DNA of 62,000 nucleotides from Neocallimastix lanati (nom. inval.). Lineage: Eukaryota > Neocallimastigomycota > Neocallimastigomycetes > Neocallimastigales > Neocallimastigaceae. The stretch is from contig JACVTC010000012.1 in assembly GCA_016946835.1 (NCBI GenBank), positions 1,305,001 through 1,367,000 on the forward strand. Reading direction: 5' to 3'. Position 1 is the first letter of the stretch, and each line of letters opens with the position of its first letter. The translations under genes and the position numbers were made by a program. Below the pieces are notes generated by a model that saw only the letters and a program-made list of their open reading frames with translations, made no database searches and was not told where the DNA came from. Shown in pieces: positions 47,554 to 59,418 of this stretch.

Positions 47554-50500
47554 TTTTATTTATTATTTCAATATAAATTCTTTATATAAAAAATAAATAT
47601 ATTTAAATAAATAATAAATAATAAAATTAAAAAAAAAAAATTAATATTTTAGTTTTTTTTTTTTTTTTTTTTTTTTTTTGATGTTTCAATTAATTAAATA
47701 ATTATATATAATTAATACATATATATCTTTTTGACTTTATTTACTTCTTTTTTTTATTTCTTTCAAAAAAATAAAAATATAAAGAGTATAATTTTTCTTA
47801 TTTTTATCTTTGATTAACTTTTGTTTATTTTTTTTTTTTATCCGTTGTTTGATTTGTCTTGAAATTTCAATACTATATTTAAAGATAATTCCTGATTACT
47901 TTAAATTTTTAGTTGAATTTACGATTAAATATAAAAGTTATTAATTTTCATAAATATATATATATATTTTTTTTTTTTTAATTATTTTACTGTCGTCTAA
48001 TGCGACCCTTCAAAATTTAAAAATTAAAAAAAAAAAAAATAATTATAAAAATAAAAGTAAAATAAAAATTAAAAAATTGAAAATTAATTCTTTTATTTTA
48101 TATATATATATAAATTTTTTTTTTTTTTTACTTTTTATCTTTAATTTTAAATATTATTAAAAAAAAAATTTTTATTTATTATCCTTTTGAATTTTATTTA
48201 GATTAAATATATTATCCAATTGATTAGAATATATGAATATATGTCATTAAACAATGAAAAAAAAATTTTCATAATTATTAAAGTTAAATATTACATATTA
48301 ATATTTAATATCATCAATTCATCAAATTCATCTTCTAATACATATGATTTACTTTTTAAATTTATTTTTTTTAATAATTCATTTAAATTTAATCTAATAT
48401 AATAATAATGAATAATTTATATTCTAATACAATTGTATTCAATATATATAAATTATATATTAAATTTTAATAAAAATTTTTTTAATCTTTTTTTTATATT
48501 TATTAAAGTATTATTCTATGTCTATTCATAGATCACGTGATATATATTTAACTATTTATTTTTTTTAACATTTATTCAATTGAGTCAACGGCCATTTCAA
48601 AATGAATAATGTCACACAATATAAATAATATGTGTACCATTACAATTCACCATATATAAAAGTAATCATACTGAATAATACAATATAATCATAAATTTTG
48701 TTTGTAGAATTTTAAATAATTACATTTAAATTTTATGAATAAAGAATTTTTCGACATAGAAAAAGAAAATATTACAAAAAAAAAAAAATAAATAAATATG
48801 TATATTTATTTCATAAAGCATACAAAGAAATAGAAATTAGCATCATTTATAAATTATATTTTTATAAATTATATTTTTTATAATAATTAAGATCTTTTTT
48901 TTTTTTTTTGCTGAAACTTTTTTTGTAATTCAGTAAAAAAGAAATAAAAATAATTATGAATTATGTTTAAATAATCGCTAATTTATATTATTGCATTAAT
49001 AATTTTTTAATACATTTTATCTTTTTAATTAATAATTTATATGGGAAAATAAAGTAGTTCCCAATTATTTAATACATTAATGGACGATCTGTTTTAATAC
49101 AATATGAAATATAGAAATTTATTTATCTATTTTTCTATTATTTATTTATTTACTATTTGTTATTTATTATTTATTTATTTATTATTTATTTAATTTATTA
49201 TTTATCATAATATTATAAATATTTTATTATTTATTATTTATTTTTAAATTTCTTAATCATCCACAATATTAAAAATATAAAATTTTAATGAATAAACTTT
49301 ATATTAACTCAAAGGATAATAACTTTATTTATTATAATTATTATAATGGTAAATCACTTTATTATAAAATTACACAATACTTAAAATTCAATTTAAAATA
49401 AATTAATTATGAATAATAAATTAAAAGTTTATTTAATAAAAAATTCAGTAATTTGGGTCAAAGATTAATAATATATAATACATTTTTATTATATTTAAAT
49501 AAAAAAAAAAAATTATTAAAAAAAAAAAACATGTATTAATTATTTATTAATTTAAAAAATTAAAATAAAAAAAAAAAAAAAAAAAAAATGGTTGTTCATA
49601 ATTAATAAATAGAATAAATGAGAGACCAATAAAAAAGTAAATTAAAAAATGTTTATTTACCCATTAAGTTTATTGCTAAGACTTAAAACAGAAAATTTTT
49701 TTAGACCAACAAAAAAAAAAAAGTAAATTATTTATAATTTATTATGTTTCAAACAAAACATAAGATTTAAGCTAGCTTTATTGGTTCTTTTGATCATTAC
49801 TTTTATTGCTTTTATTTGGAACACATATTATTTCCATAATTTGAAATATTTGCAATGAGATATTTAATATCAGAAACCACAATCAAGATAGTGATATCAA
49901 ATTATTTAATTATCTCCAATATTAAAAAATATTAATTCCTTATAATTTACAATTAATAAATACTATTATTAAAAATATATATATATATTTATGAAGGTTT
50001 TAACAAAACGTTAAACACAATCAAAGATATCTAATATTTTAAAATAGATAGAATTAATAATTAGTATAATTATTAAATAAACAATAATCTTTGGTAATAT
50101 TATCAATTATTATTATTATTATTATAATTATTAATATTATTATTATTATTTTATTATTATTTAATCATTTATTATAAATTTTATAAATAAATAAACATAT
50201 AAATGATACTCTATTTATGTTATTTGGTTATATAAAATGTATAAAATGAAAATAAAAACTTTAATTAGTAATAAATTATTTTGTTAATAATTAATATTTA
50301 TATATAATTAAATTATTAAATCATTAATTAATCATTTGATTAATTATCACTGATTTATAGTGTGATTTAATGTAATGTAATATAAAATAGATTTATATGA
50401 ATATGATATCATAAATTCTATACAAATTCATAAAATTTAATGAAAGAATTAAATAACATAAATTTTATGTTATGTAAATAGGTAAATACTTTATAAATTT

Positions 50501-50689
50501 ATTTTATTCTAATTATTTTATTTTATTCCTATATATAAAACTTTATATATTTGTATAAATTTTTTTTTTAGACTTAGAGAATAACTTTATTTAATTTATA
50601 ATAATAATAAAATTACATGGTATAAATGAAAAAATAAAATACATAAAATGAAATATTATATATTATATAATTATAAAAGTACGTTAGAA
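47554..50689. other. Intergenic, AT-rich
   Basis: Upstream region of the dockerin/SLT-like gene, then about 2.7 kb without a gene. It lacks the GTTCG motif seen before the GH48 genes. There is an E-box-like CACGTG near 48534 beside a TCTATG/CATAGA inverted repeat. The 60-codon frame at 48220-48402 has no coding character. The region at 49760-49900 is less homopolymeric but unidentified. Confidence 0.55.
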
Positions 50690-51451
50690 GTAATAGTTTC
50701 TAGCTTTTCCCATTCATTAATGATAACACCGAGTCCATTATTGATCTTTTAAATTGATGATGGATGGGTAAAGTATTATCTAACGAATCTATATCAGATC
50801 TTTCACCAGGAGGTGAAAATCTATGCCTTATCATTTCAACGTCGACACTCTTAGCAACGGTAGATTCAACGGGATACCATTTCATTATCAATCTAAAAAG
50901 TTCGACAAATTAATGGTATTACGTTTATTAGAAACTCCATAATCCCCACAAAATACGGAACAGTCAACAAAGTTGAACTTTGTTTAAAAATATTGTCAAT
51001 TAGTTTGTCTTTGTTCCACATCATTAACTTTAATTTTTTTTTCATATATTGAACGCCCGCCAAGAAGAGCACTCACTACAAAATAATAAATATTATTATC
51101 ATAATCCTTTTCTAAATCTAAAGAAACATCCAAAGAATTTTGTTCAATTATCATTTGCAAACTTCAAAAAGAGATCATCTAGAAAAGGTAAAGATTTATT
51201 TCTGTAAATTTTCCAATTCTTTACAGGCAATAATCCAGTGAGAAAAGCTAGGTACACTAACACCACAACATGGGCAACATTTAGTGCAATCTTCTGAGAC
51301 TATTTTTCTTCTAATGGAAAAAACTAATATCAAATTTAAAATCACACCTAATTCGAGAAATCCAAAAGAATCTTAATTAATACTTTGGATATTGAAACGT
51401 TAAGTCTTTGATTTCTGAAATAAATCCAAAATCATTCTCCTTGTTAAATAA

Positions 51452-51494
<43 letters not shown>

Positions 51495-51891
51495 AGCTTT
51501 AAAGCATCTGCTCTTATTTGAATTAAAGAGAGAGGAGAATAATATAAAAACAAGACTCTATAAGAATAAAGGAAATTAAAAAAAAAAAAAAAACATATTT
51601 CTTCAATGGGAAAGAAATAAAGATTTTATTTATAAGAAATCAAAAAGTATGAATTTTTAAACTTGACATTTAAATTTTACTGTTTAATTTTTTTTTTTTT
51701 TTTTTTGGATTGTATAGGTTTCAAATGAAAAAGATTCATCAAAAGGAATACCAAGATAAGTTAAGAGTTGTCAGTTTTAGGTAATTTATTATTACCAATA
51801 AAGAAAAAGATGGACTCGGTTTTAACAAAGTTAAATCTGGAAGCTTTACAAACAAGAGTAGCACCCATTATTAAATTTCCAAAAGTCATTT

Positions 51892-51926
<35 letters not shown>

Positions 51927-52080
51927 ATCCATTTGTGAACCTTATTCAAAATATTCTTTAAAGAGTTTGTCTTTTTTAGATGAAACAACTAAAAAAAAAA
52001 AAAAAAAACAATATCATTGGGCAAATAAAAAAAATTCCCACCACTAACAATATTGAGATTCCAAAAATATATATACACAT
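50690..52080 (-). mobile_element. LINE reverse-transcriptase relic
   Basis: Read on the minus strand from high to low coordinates: KTNSLKNILNKVHKWI, NEMTFG, ATLVCK and IGNNKLPKT (51990-51770; RT thumb), SLIQIRADALKLK (about 51540-51490), a Cys-rich EDCTKCCPCCGVSVPSFSHW (about 51300-51240) and a C-terminal piece, VDVEMIRHRFSPPGERSD to LMNGKS (50891-50700). The order is collinear with a LINE ORF, but frames change and T runs (about 51450-51493, 51689-51706, 51895-51922) interrupt it. It resembles the 36.5-39 kb relic at the Cys knuckle but may be a different subfamily. Confidence 0.8.
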
Positions 52081-52212
52081 ACTTAATCACAATCATTCAG
52101 TATAATCATTAATGAACAAAATTGAATAAAATAGAAGAAAAAAAAAAAAAAAAGGGGGGGCATCCTTATCTAAACACCATAATTCATTGAAAAAAAATTT
52201 AAGAAATTTACC

Positions 52213-52253
<41 letters not shown>

Positions 52254-52834
52254 ACGAACTTTACAGGAGATAGAGAAAGGTTCCTTCCTTTAAAAAACAG
52301 ATGACATTTACCCTCTAATAATTCCTATATATTTATAGATATAAAAAAAAAATTATATAATAAATTATAATGCTAAAGGATTGTTAATATTTTTATTAAT
52401 AAAAAATATTATTAATTATCAATTATTATTATTATAAAGTATATTTTATAACAATGAATTATTAAAAATAAAAAAAATAAATAAAAAAGAAAAATAGAGA
52501 AAATGAATTTTTTTTTTTTTAAAAAATAAAAAAAAAAAAAAATACAACTTTTCAATTATAAATTACAAAAAAAAAAAAAATAAATGGAAATAAAATTATT
52601 TTAATAAAATATAAAAAAAAAAAAAAAATTAATGGAAATAAAATTATTTTAATAAAATATAAAAAAAAAAAAAAAAAAGTTAATCAATATATATATATAT
52701 TTTTTGTTTTATAAAATTTTCCTTTAATAAATTAGAGGTTATATTATTTTATATAATATATTTTATTATTTATAATAATAATTATTTTTTTTTTTTTTTT
52801 AATTTATTATTTTATTTTATTTTTTTAATAAAAA

Positions 52835-52869
<35 letters not shown>

Positions 52870-53268
52870 TAATTTATAATTTATAATTATAACATAAAAA
52901 TTTTTAAATGAATTTAAATGATATTTTTTTTTTTTTTTTTAATATATTTATATATACTTTTTTTTTAGAGAAAAAAAAAAATTTAATTTTTATATATATA
53001 AATAAATGTAAAATGAAATTCGAATTTATTTTTACATATATAAATATAAATTCTTTTTAATTCCTATGTTGTTGTCGTCTTTTTTTTTTTTTTTTTTTTT
53101 TTTATGATGATTACGATAATATTTTATAATGGAAATATATTTATAATATTATATTATATATATTTTTTTTTTATTTACTTATTTTATATTAACATCTACT
53201 ATAAATTTATTTTTTTTATTTAATATAATTGTATTTTTTATTTTTTTTAATTTTTTTTTTAACATAAT
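52081..53268. other. AT-rich intergenic, 3' of the ArfGAP gene
   Basis: Long homopolymers (A run at about 52215-52252, T run at about 52839-52868). Also a two-copy direct repeat containing AATGGAAATAAAATTATTTT at about 52583 and 52633. No gene seen. Confidence 0.6.
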
Positions 53269-55205
53269 TTAAAAATCTCCCCAATCATCTTCCCATTTTG
53301 AAGTTTTGTTGGTATTTTGATTTTGTGTATTTAAAGAAGAAATGTTACCAGAACCAAATCCACTATTATTTTTGTTAAAGCTACCAAAACTACTATTACT
53401 ACCATTTTGATTTTTATTTAAACTATTAAAAGAACTAAAGCTAGTACCACTATCAGTTCTATTAAATCCATTTTGCTTGTTATTGTTATTGTTATTGATT
53501 CCAAAACTATTAAAGAAATCATCATTACTACCATTACCACTATTACCATTGTTACTATTACTTTTTACTACATATGGTTCACTTCTCATACTTCTACGAT
53601 TTGAATTACCTCCTTGTTGGAAATTTTGGTAGGCTTGACTAATTTGTCCGGCAGCTTGAGAAGCTTTTTCAGAAACAGTACGCTTAAAGCTTTCAGCATA
53701 GGTTCCTATATTTTGTGTAAAGTTTGGATCACGAACAGCATTAGAAGCTGGTTTAATATAATTTTCATTCAAGGTGCTAGCACCAGCAGCAGCAATTTTA
53801 ACACCAATCATAGCTTTTTGAGCTAAGAAAGACCAACCATTTGATAAACTTTTTTGAATTTGAGCAAGATTTTCATTTTGTGGTTGTGGGTCATTACGTA
53901 ATGAGGTACTACCAAAACCAGTATACTTACCACCTTGACTTGGTGGAATATCATCTCTTCTATTTTCATTTTCTCTACCTTTTCTAGCAAAGAATTCTTC
54001 ATTTTTTGCCTTATCTGGAATAAACATAGTTTGAGCATTGTTAGTAAAAACAATGGAACTGCTATTATTATTTGAACCAAATCCATTATTATTTGAATTA
54101 AATCTATTATTATTGGAACCAAAATTATTTGAACCAAATCCACCAGTTGGTCCAAAGCCATTATTTGAACCAAAGCTATTTGATTTATTGGTATTGGAAC
54201 CAAAGTTGTCCCATGAACTTGATTTATTATTGTTACCAAAACCGTTATTGTTGTTTCCAAAACCATTATTATTATTACCAAAACCATTATTATTGTTTCC
54301 AAATCCATTATTATTGCTTCCAAATCCATTATTATTGCTTCCAAAACCATTATTACTGTTATTTGAGAAAGAAGAATTGTTAGTTTGAGCATTAGGTAAT
54401 TGACTTACTGGTGGAGCTACCCAAACTCTTCCTTCGCATTCTGCTTGTAATTTTTCACGATAAAGTCTTGCGAAATTTGAATTATATTTTTCTTTTATAG
54501 ACATACCTTCACGGTAATCTGGTTGAGATTGAAAGAACTGTAAGGCCTTACTATTTCCACCGAGTTCCATTTTCTTTAATTGTTCATCAGACCATTTATC
54601 CATAGTAATTGAACGAACAAAACTAATATGAACACCTAATGAACGGTGAATACCTGAACAATTTAAACAAAAGAAAGTACCATAGGTTACACTAGCCCTA
54701 ATTTATTTTGAATTTAATAATATTAATTTGTTTTATTTTGATATATACATAATATTTGTTTTAATTTAAATCATTGTTTTATTTTTATATATTTTTTATG
54801 TTATCATTTTTATATTATATATATTATGTTGTTTATATATTTTATTGTTTAAAGTGATTTATTAAAATTTATTGAGATTTCAATTTACATAATTTATAGT
54901 TAAATAAATATATATTTATTTTTATATATATAAAAGAAATATATATATATAAAAAAATAAAATTAATACATAAACGATTTAGAATATTGTATTTAAATAT
55001 AATTAAATTATATTAATTTAAATAAAATAAGTACCATTGTGGGTTTGGAGCTCCACAATCAATACATATATTATTTCCTTCTTTCTTTTGTAATTCTATT
55101 ATCAAATATGAAAAAAAAAAAAAAAAATTAATAATTTATAATTGTTTAAAAAAATATAAATTTATATAATATTTTTTTACCATATAATTTTTGTTTATAT
55201 TCCAT
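53269..55205 (-). CDS. ArfGAP1-type Arf GTPase-activating protein (three exons)
   Basis: Proposed exons are 55205-55181, 55095-55035 and 54697-53269, all GT-AG, giving 504 residues. Exon 1 encodes only eight codons plus one base. Splicing assembles a C-x2-C-x16-C-x2-C zinc finger (C19, C22, C39, C42) and the arginine finger R47 in CSGIHRSLGVH, then FVRSITMDKW and the EKYNS block typical of ArfGAP1/Gcs1. NGFG-N/S-rich repeats occupy about 145-187. A W-S-F-containing amphipathic stretch near 311-335 resembles an ALPS curvature sensor. The extreme C-terminus, KWEDDWGDF, resembles the Trp/acidic coatomer-binding motif of ArfGAP1. The protein stimulates GTP hydrolysis on Arf1 at the Golgi, driving COPI coat turnover. 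An ATG at 54603 would give a truncated, zinc-finger-less product and is not the real start. Confidence 0.88.
54698..55034 (-). other. Predicted intron 2 of the ArfGAP gene
   Basis: 337 nt; GTAC donor at 55034 and AATTAG acceptor ending at 54698. It splits the Trp codon of the conserved NPQW motif (TG|G). Confidence 0.8.
55096..55180 (-). other. Predicted intron 1 of the ArfGAP gene
   Basis: 85 nt; GTAAAA donor at 55180 and AATAG acceptor ending at 55096. Splicing joins G|AA into Glu9 and gives the usual ArfGAP N-terminus. Confidence 0.7.
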
Positions 55206-55608
55206 TTTTATTATATTTGAGTTATAAAAATAAATAAACTTTTATTTTAAAAATATAAAAGATAATCTATATTCTTATAAAATTATTTTTTATAAAATTT
55301 TAAATATATTAATATATAAATATTAGCATTTATCGAAAAAATTTTAGAACAAATTCAAATATATAAACACATAAGTATTTATCGAATATATATATTTCTT
55401 TTTTAATACAAATTTTAATAGTTTTCATAGTATTATTTTATGATCTTTAATATTATATTATTATTATTATTATTATTTTATAAAAACTTTGTTAAAATTC
55501 TTATTATATATATATTTTTATTAAACAAAAAATCTTTAATTATTTTTATTATCCTGAATTAACTAATTTTTTAATTAAAGATTATTACAAATTTTTATTT
55601 TCTTCGGT

Positions 55609-55680
<72 letters not shown>

Positions 55681-55726
55681 CTTGTATTTATTTAAACAAA
55701 CAATTATATAAGAAAATATCACAATC

Positions 55727-55804
55727 TTTTTTAAATATTCTATTATAAATATAATAATCTTAATTCTTTTTTAAATATTCTATTATAAATATAATAATCT
55801 TAAT
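55727..55804. repeat. Two-copy ~39-bp tandem duplication
   Basis: CTTTTTTAAATATTCTATTA, followed by TAAATATAATAATCTTAATT, occurs twice back to back. Confidence 0.8.
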
Positions 55805-56522
55805 TATGATATTAATGAAAATACATCATTTTATAAAAATTTACAATTCAGAAAGAATTAATTTTCATTTTTTTTTATACTTATTTAAAATAACATATAA
55901 AATAATCACTTTTATTTTAGTTTAATTATTTTAAAAGATATTATCTCTCTTTTTTTTTTTTTTTTTTTTTTTTTTGATTCGTTTTGCTTTTGTTTAATTT
56001 GCTTAATTCGTTTGTTTTATTTGTTTTTCTTAATAGAAAAAAAATATATTTTTTTTTTTTATTTTAATTTATTATTATTCTTTAGTGCTTTTGTTAATTT
56101 TCTTTGATTTTCATTTTTGAATTTATTGTTTTTTGTTTATTTTCATTAAATAATTTATATATTATATGATAGGCTATATTAAATACTCACTTTTATTTTA
56201 TTAAATTATGATAAAAAAAATAATTAAAAAAAATAATAATATAATATTATATTATATGATATTTCCTTTTTAATTATATAATTAATAATAATATCTTTCT
56301 AAGATTAGATATTATTAACTTTTTTTTTTTTTTTTACTTAAAATAATGTCTTAAAAAAAAATTATCTAGGCTTGTCTTTCGTTTTTGATATTAAATTTAA
56401 ACATATAAAATAAAATTTTTAATTTAATATATAATTTTTTTGTTAGTAATTTATTATTCTATTTAATTATATTGTTCTAATTATTCTAGTTAATATTATT
56501 CTAGTTATTATTAAAGTATTAT

Positions 56523-56635
56523 TATTCAATTATTCATTATTCATTATTCATTATTCATTATTCATTATTCATTATTCACATTATTTATTATTCATTATTT
56601 ATTATTCATTACTCATTATTCATTATTGGCTTTGA
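56523..56635. repeat. TTCATTA heptamer microsatellite
   Basis: Consecutive ATTATTC units, perfect at first and then with TTT/CAC variants. Confidence 0.8.
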
Positions 56636-57672
56636 ATTAAAGTTTTAATTTATCAGTAATGAAATTAATTGGAATATAGTTCATCAATATCCTTAAAAAG
56701 TATATTAAATATTAATGTATTAAAAAATGAGGCTTTGTAAAATGTAGAAAATATTAAATTTAGTAATACAATATTGGATATGTGGCAAAATTAAAATAAA
56801 AAATTTAAACCCTAAAAGAACCAAAAAATTTTCACATGTAGAATATTAAATATAATAAATCATAATTAAATTGAATTTAATAAATATAAAGTAATATATT
56901 AATATTTATTTAAATAATATAAATTAATATATTTATAAATTGAAATGAATCGTGTAACATGAATTAACCATAATTTTATTTGTTGATATCATAAACTCTA
57001 ATTGTTATTATTATTTAATTATTATTTATATATCTATAATTATTATTTATTATTTATATATCTATAATTATTATTTAAATATATATTATTACTATAACAA
57101 ATATATATATTTTTTGTTTAATGGTTCATTCTAATTTATTTGTTTTATTAAATAATATAGTATTTTATTATTATTAAAGTTTTTAGTTTTTTTGTTTTTT
57201 TATTGTAAAATTTAGTTTTTTTTGTTTTTTTATTATAAAATAAAATTTAAAACTGATTAATAATTGAATCTAGTATTAATATAAACATTAACATAAAAAA
57301 CTCCATTTAAAATGTGATTTGTTATAATACAAAATATTTTGAACTAATGATGTTAATTAGTTAATGCTTTATTAAATATCTACAAATATTTACTATAATT
57401 TATAACTATTTTAAAAGTAGGTGATTTTTATTAAAAATTAAAATTATTTAACTTTGTTTAGCAAAACGGAAAATTTTTTATATTAAAATAATAATTAGTT
57501 ATTTAAAATTTAAATCAATATTAATAATTTTATCTAATATTTATTCTTTTAATATTTATTATTTTTATGTTTGAATTAATAACGTATAACTAGTATAATT
57601 TAAAATTTTATCAAAATATTTAATGATGTTTATCCATCATTCTCAGATATAATAATTTATTTTGTTTTTAAT

Positions 57673-57704
<32 letters not shown>

Positions 57705-57898
57705 TATAAATTATATAACTATTTGAATACAAGAATCTTGAAATAGTAGTTCTCTTTTACTCTGTCAACAATTTTTATTAAGTAATTAGCTAATTCAATT
57801 CTATAAAAAAAACAGACTCTGGATTTTATATGAGAAAATTCTTTTAAAATATCAAAATTATTACTATTATATTATTATATTATTATTATTAAAATTTA

Positions 57899-57935
<37 letters not shown>

Positions 57936-58133
57936 AAATGTAATCATTAAATAAGCTTCAATTAATTATAAATTTTAGGAATATTAAATACATATAAATA
58001 TATAATTTTTTTTTTTTGTTTGTTTGTTTGCTATAAATTATTATTTTGCTTTATTTTATTATATTATTTTATTTATTTTATATTTTATTTTATTTTATTT
58101 TGACATTATTTTATTTTTTGATATATATATATA

Positions 58134-58266
58134 TTAATATTATTTTATTATAATATTATTTTATTATAATATTATTTTATTATAATATTATTTTACTTTA
58201 ATATTATTCTTTTTAATATTATCTTATTTTAGTATTATTTTTACTTTAATAATATTTTATTTTAGT

Positions 58267-58270
<4 letters not shown>
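58134..58270. repeat. ~18-bp tandem repeat (ATTATTTTATTATAAT)
   Basis: About four good units followed by degenerate ones ending in TA repeats. Lies just 3' of the rhomboid-like gene. Confidence 0.65.
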
Positions 58271-58297
<27 letters not shown>

Positions 58298-58433
58298 TTT
58301 TTTTTTATTATTATTATTATTATTAATATTTATTAAGAAATTTTTATTATTATTATTATTTTATTTATTATTATTTATTATTTATTTATTTATTATTTAT
58401 TTATTAATTTTTTATTATTATTATTTTTTTTTT

Positions 58434-59418
58434 TTAAAAAAAATAGTCATCATTCATAGTGTATTCTTTAAATGGAATTTTTTTACCATCCGTTTCCTTG
58501 GCTATTCGACCTTTTATCTTTTTAATATCCTTTTTTCTATTACGATTCTTTTCCCAATAATCTTTAACTAAATCATAGGCCGCATATACTGTAAATCCAA
58601 AGAGGAAGGAAGAAATACGTCCTGCAACACCAACATGTCTTTCTTCTCCGTATAATCTATGGGAATGTTTAACATGAGGTTCTAATACCAATGTCGCTAT
58701 TTCTGTAGCCATAATGCCAATACGACCAACAATATGAAAAGAGCCATTGGTTCGTTTTAAACCTAAAGCATCATTCCAAGCATCAGAAATTTCACTACCG
58801 CTTTCTCTGTAAAGTTTATAAGCATCAACACCAATAATAGCACAAACTGCAGCATCTAAACCACAAAGTGAAAAAAACTGTAGATGACACATTGGTATCA
58901 GGTTTAATAGTACGAGCAAAATAATTTACTAATTCTGGATTGGCTATTTTGTTATAGAACCAACTCCATAAATTTTCAGCACTTTTAACTGCTGGCATAG
59001 GATTATTAATTACATCTATTCCTGTTTTACCAACTACAGCTATTGTATTACTTCTAATCTTACAACGGTCAATTATATCAGTAGTAACCCCCACTACACC
59101 ACCTGCTAATAACATATTAATGGTACCGAAGAAACCTAAATTTGCTGATAAGGCACTTGAAACAAGACATAATAAATTAGCTTTCAAATGATGTATATCC
59201 ATGTGATGGAACATATGAAGAATAATAGAATCAATATTTGAGCAAAAATGAAAACGTGGTGCACGATATATAACATGGAATGAAGAAAAATATTTTAACA
59301 AATCAACTGGAGGTCTTCCCAAACCTAATCTATCGTAATATAGTGATATTAATGAAGGTAAACATGCTGCTGTAGTTCCTGCTATTGCAAGTTTAGTTCC
59401 TAATGATAGCTTGTCCAT
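58434..59418 (-). CDS. Rhomboid-like membrane protein, Ser nucleophile replaced by Asp; apparent frameshift
   Basis: Two overlapping frames (59418-58825 and 58919-58434) belong to one gene. The first has H72-x4-H77-x3-N81 after a hydrophobic segment, matching the TM2 histidines and Asn of rhomboids. The second has GLDAAVCAIIG where active rhomboids have G-x-S-G-A-x-x-A-L-x-G, and RHVGVAGRISSFLFG where they have the catalytic His helix. The frames join at a seven-base A run on the + strand (58871-58877); one base fewer would make them continuous. Homopolymer miscall or a true lesion are both possible; no plausible intron was found. With Asp instead of Ser the protein should be a non-proteolytic pseudo-rhomboid of the secretory pathway or mitochondria. 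The Lys-rich C-terminus is probably cytosolic or matrix-facing. Confidence 0.65.

Larger units (their letters stand above)
55206..58433. other. Intergenic, AT-rich with several simple repeats
   Basis: No gene recognised. It contains a T run of about 50 bp (about 55631-55680), a direct tandem duplication of ~39 bp (about 55727-55804), a TTCATTA heptamer array (about 56523-56635), and an 18-bp ATTTTATTATAATATT-type array (58134-58200). Confidence 0.6.

Noticed and set aside
48220-48402. 60-codon ORF
   Set aside because: Asn/Ile/Lys-rich background-type composition, no start context or homologue recognised.
58825-58919. Short intron as an explanation for the rhomboid frame change
   Set aside because: The only nearby GT-AG pair would be about 36 nt and would remove well-formed coding sequence; the A7 run explains the shift more simply.
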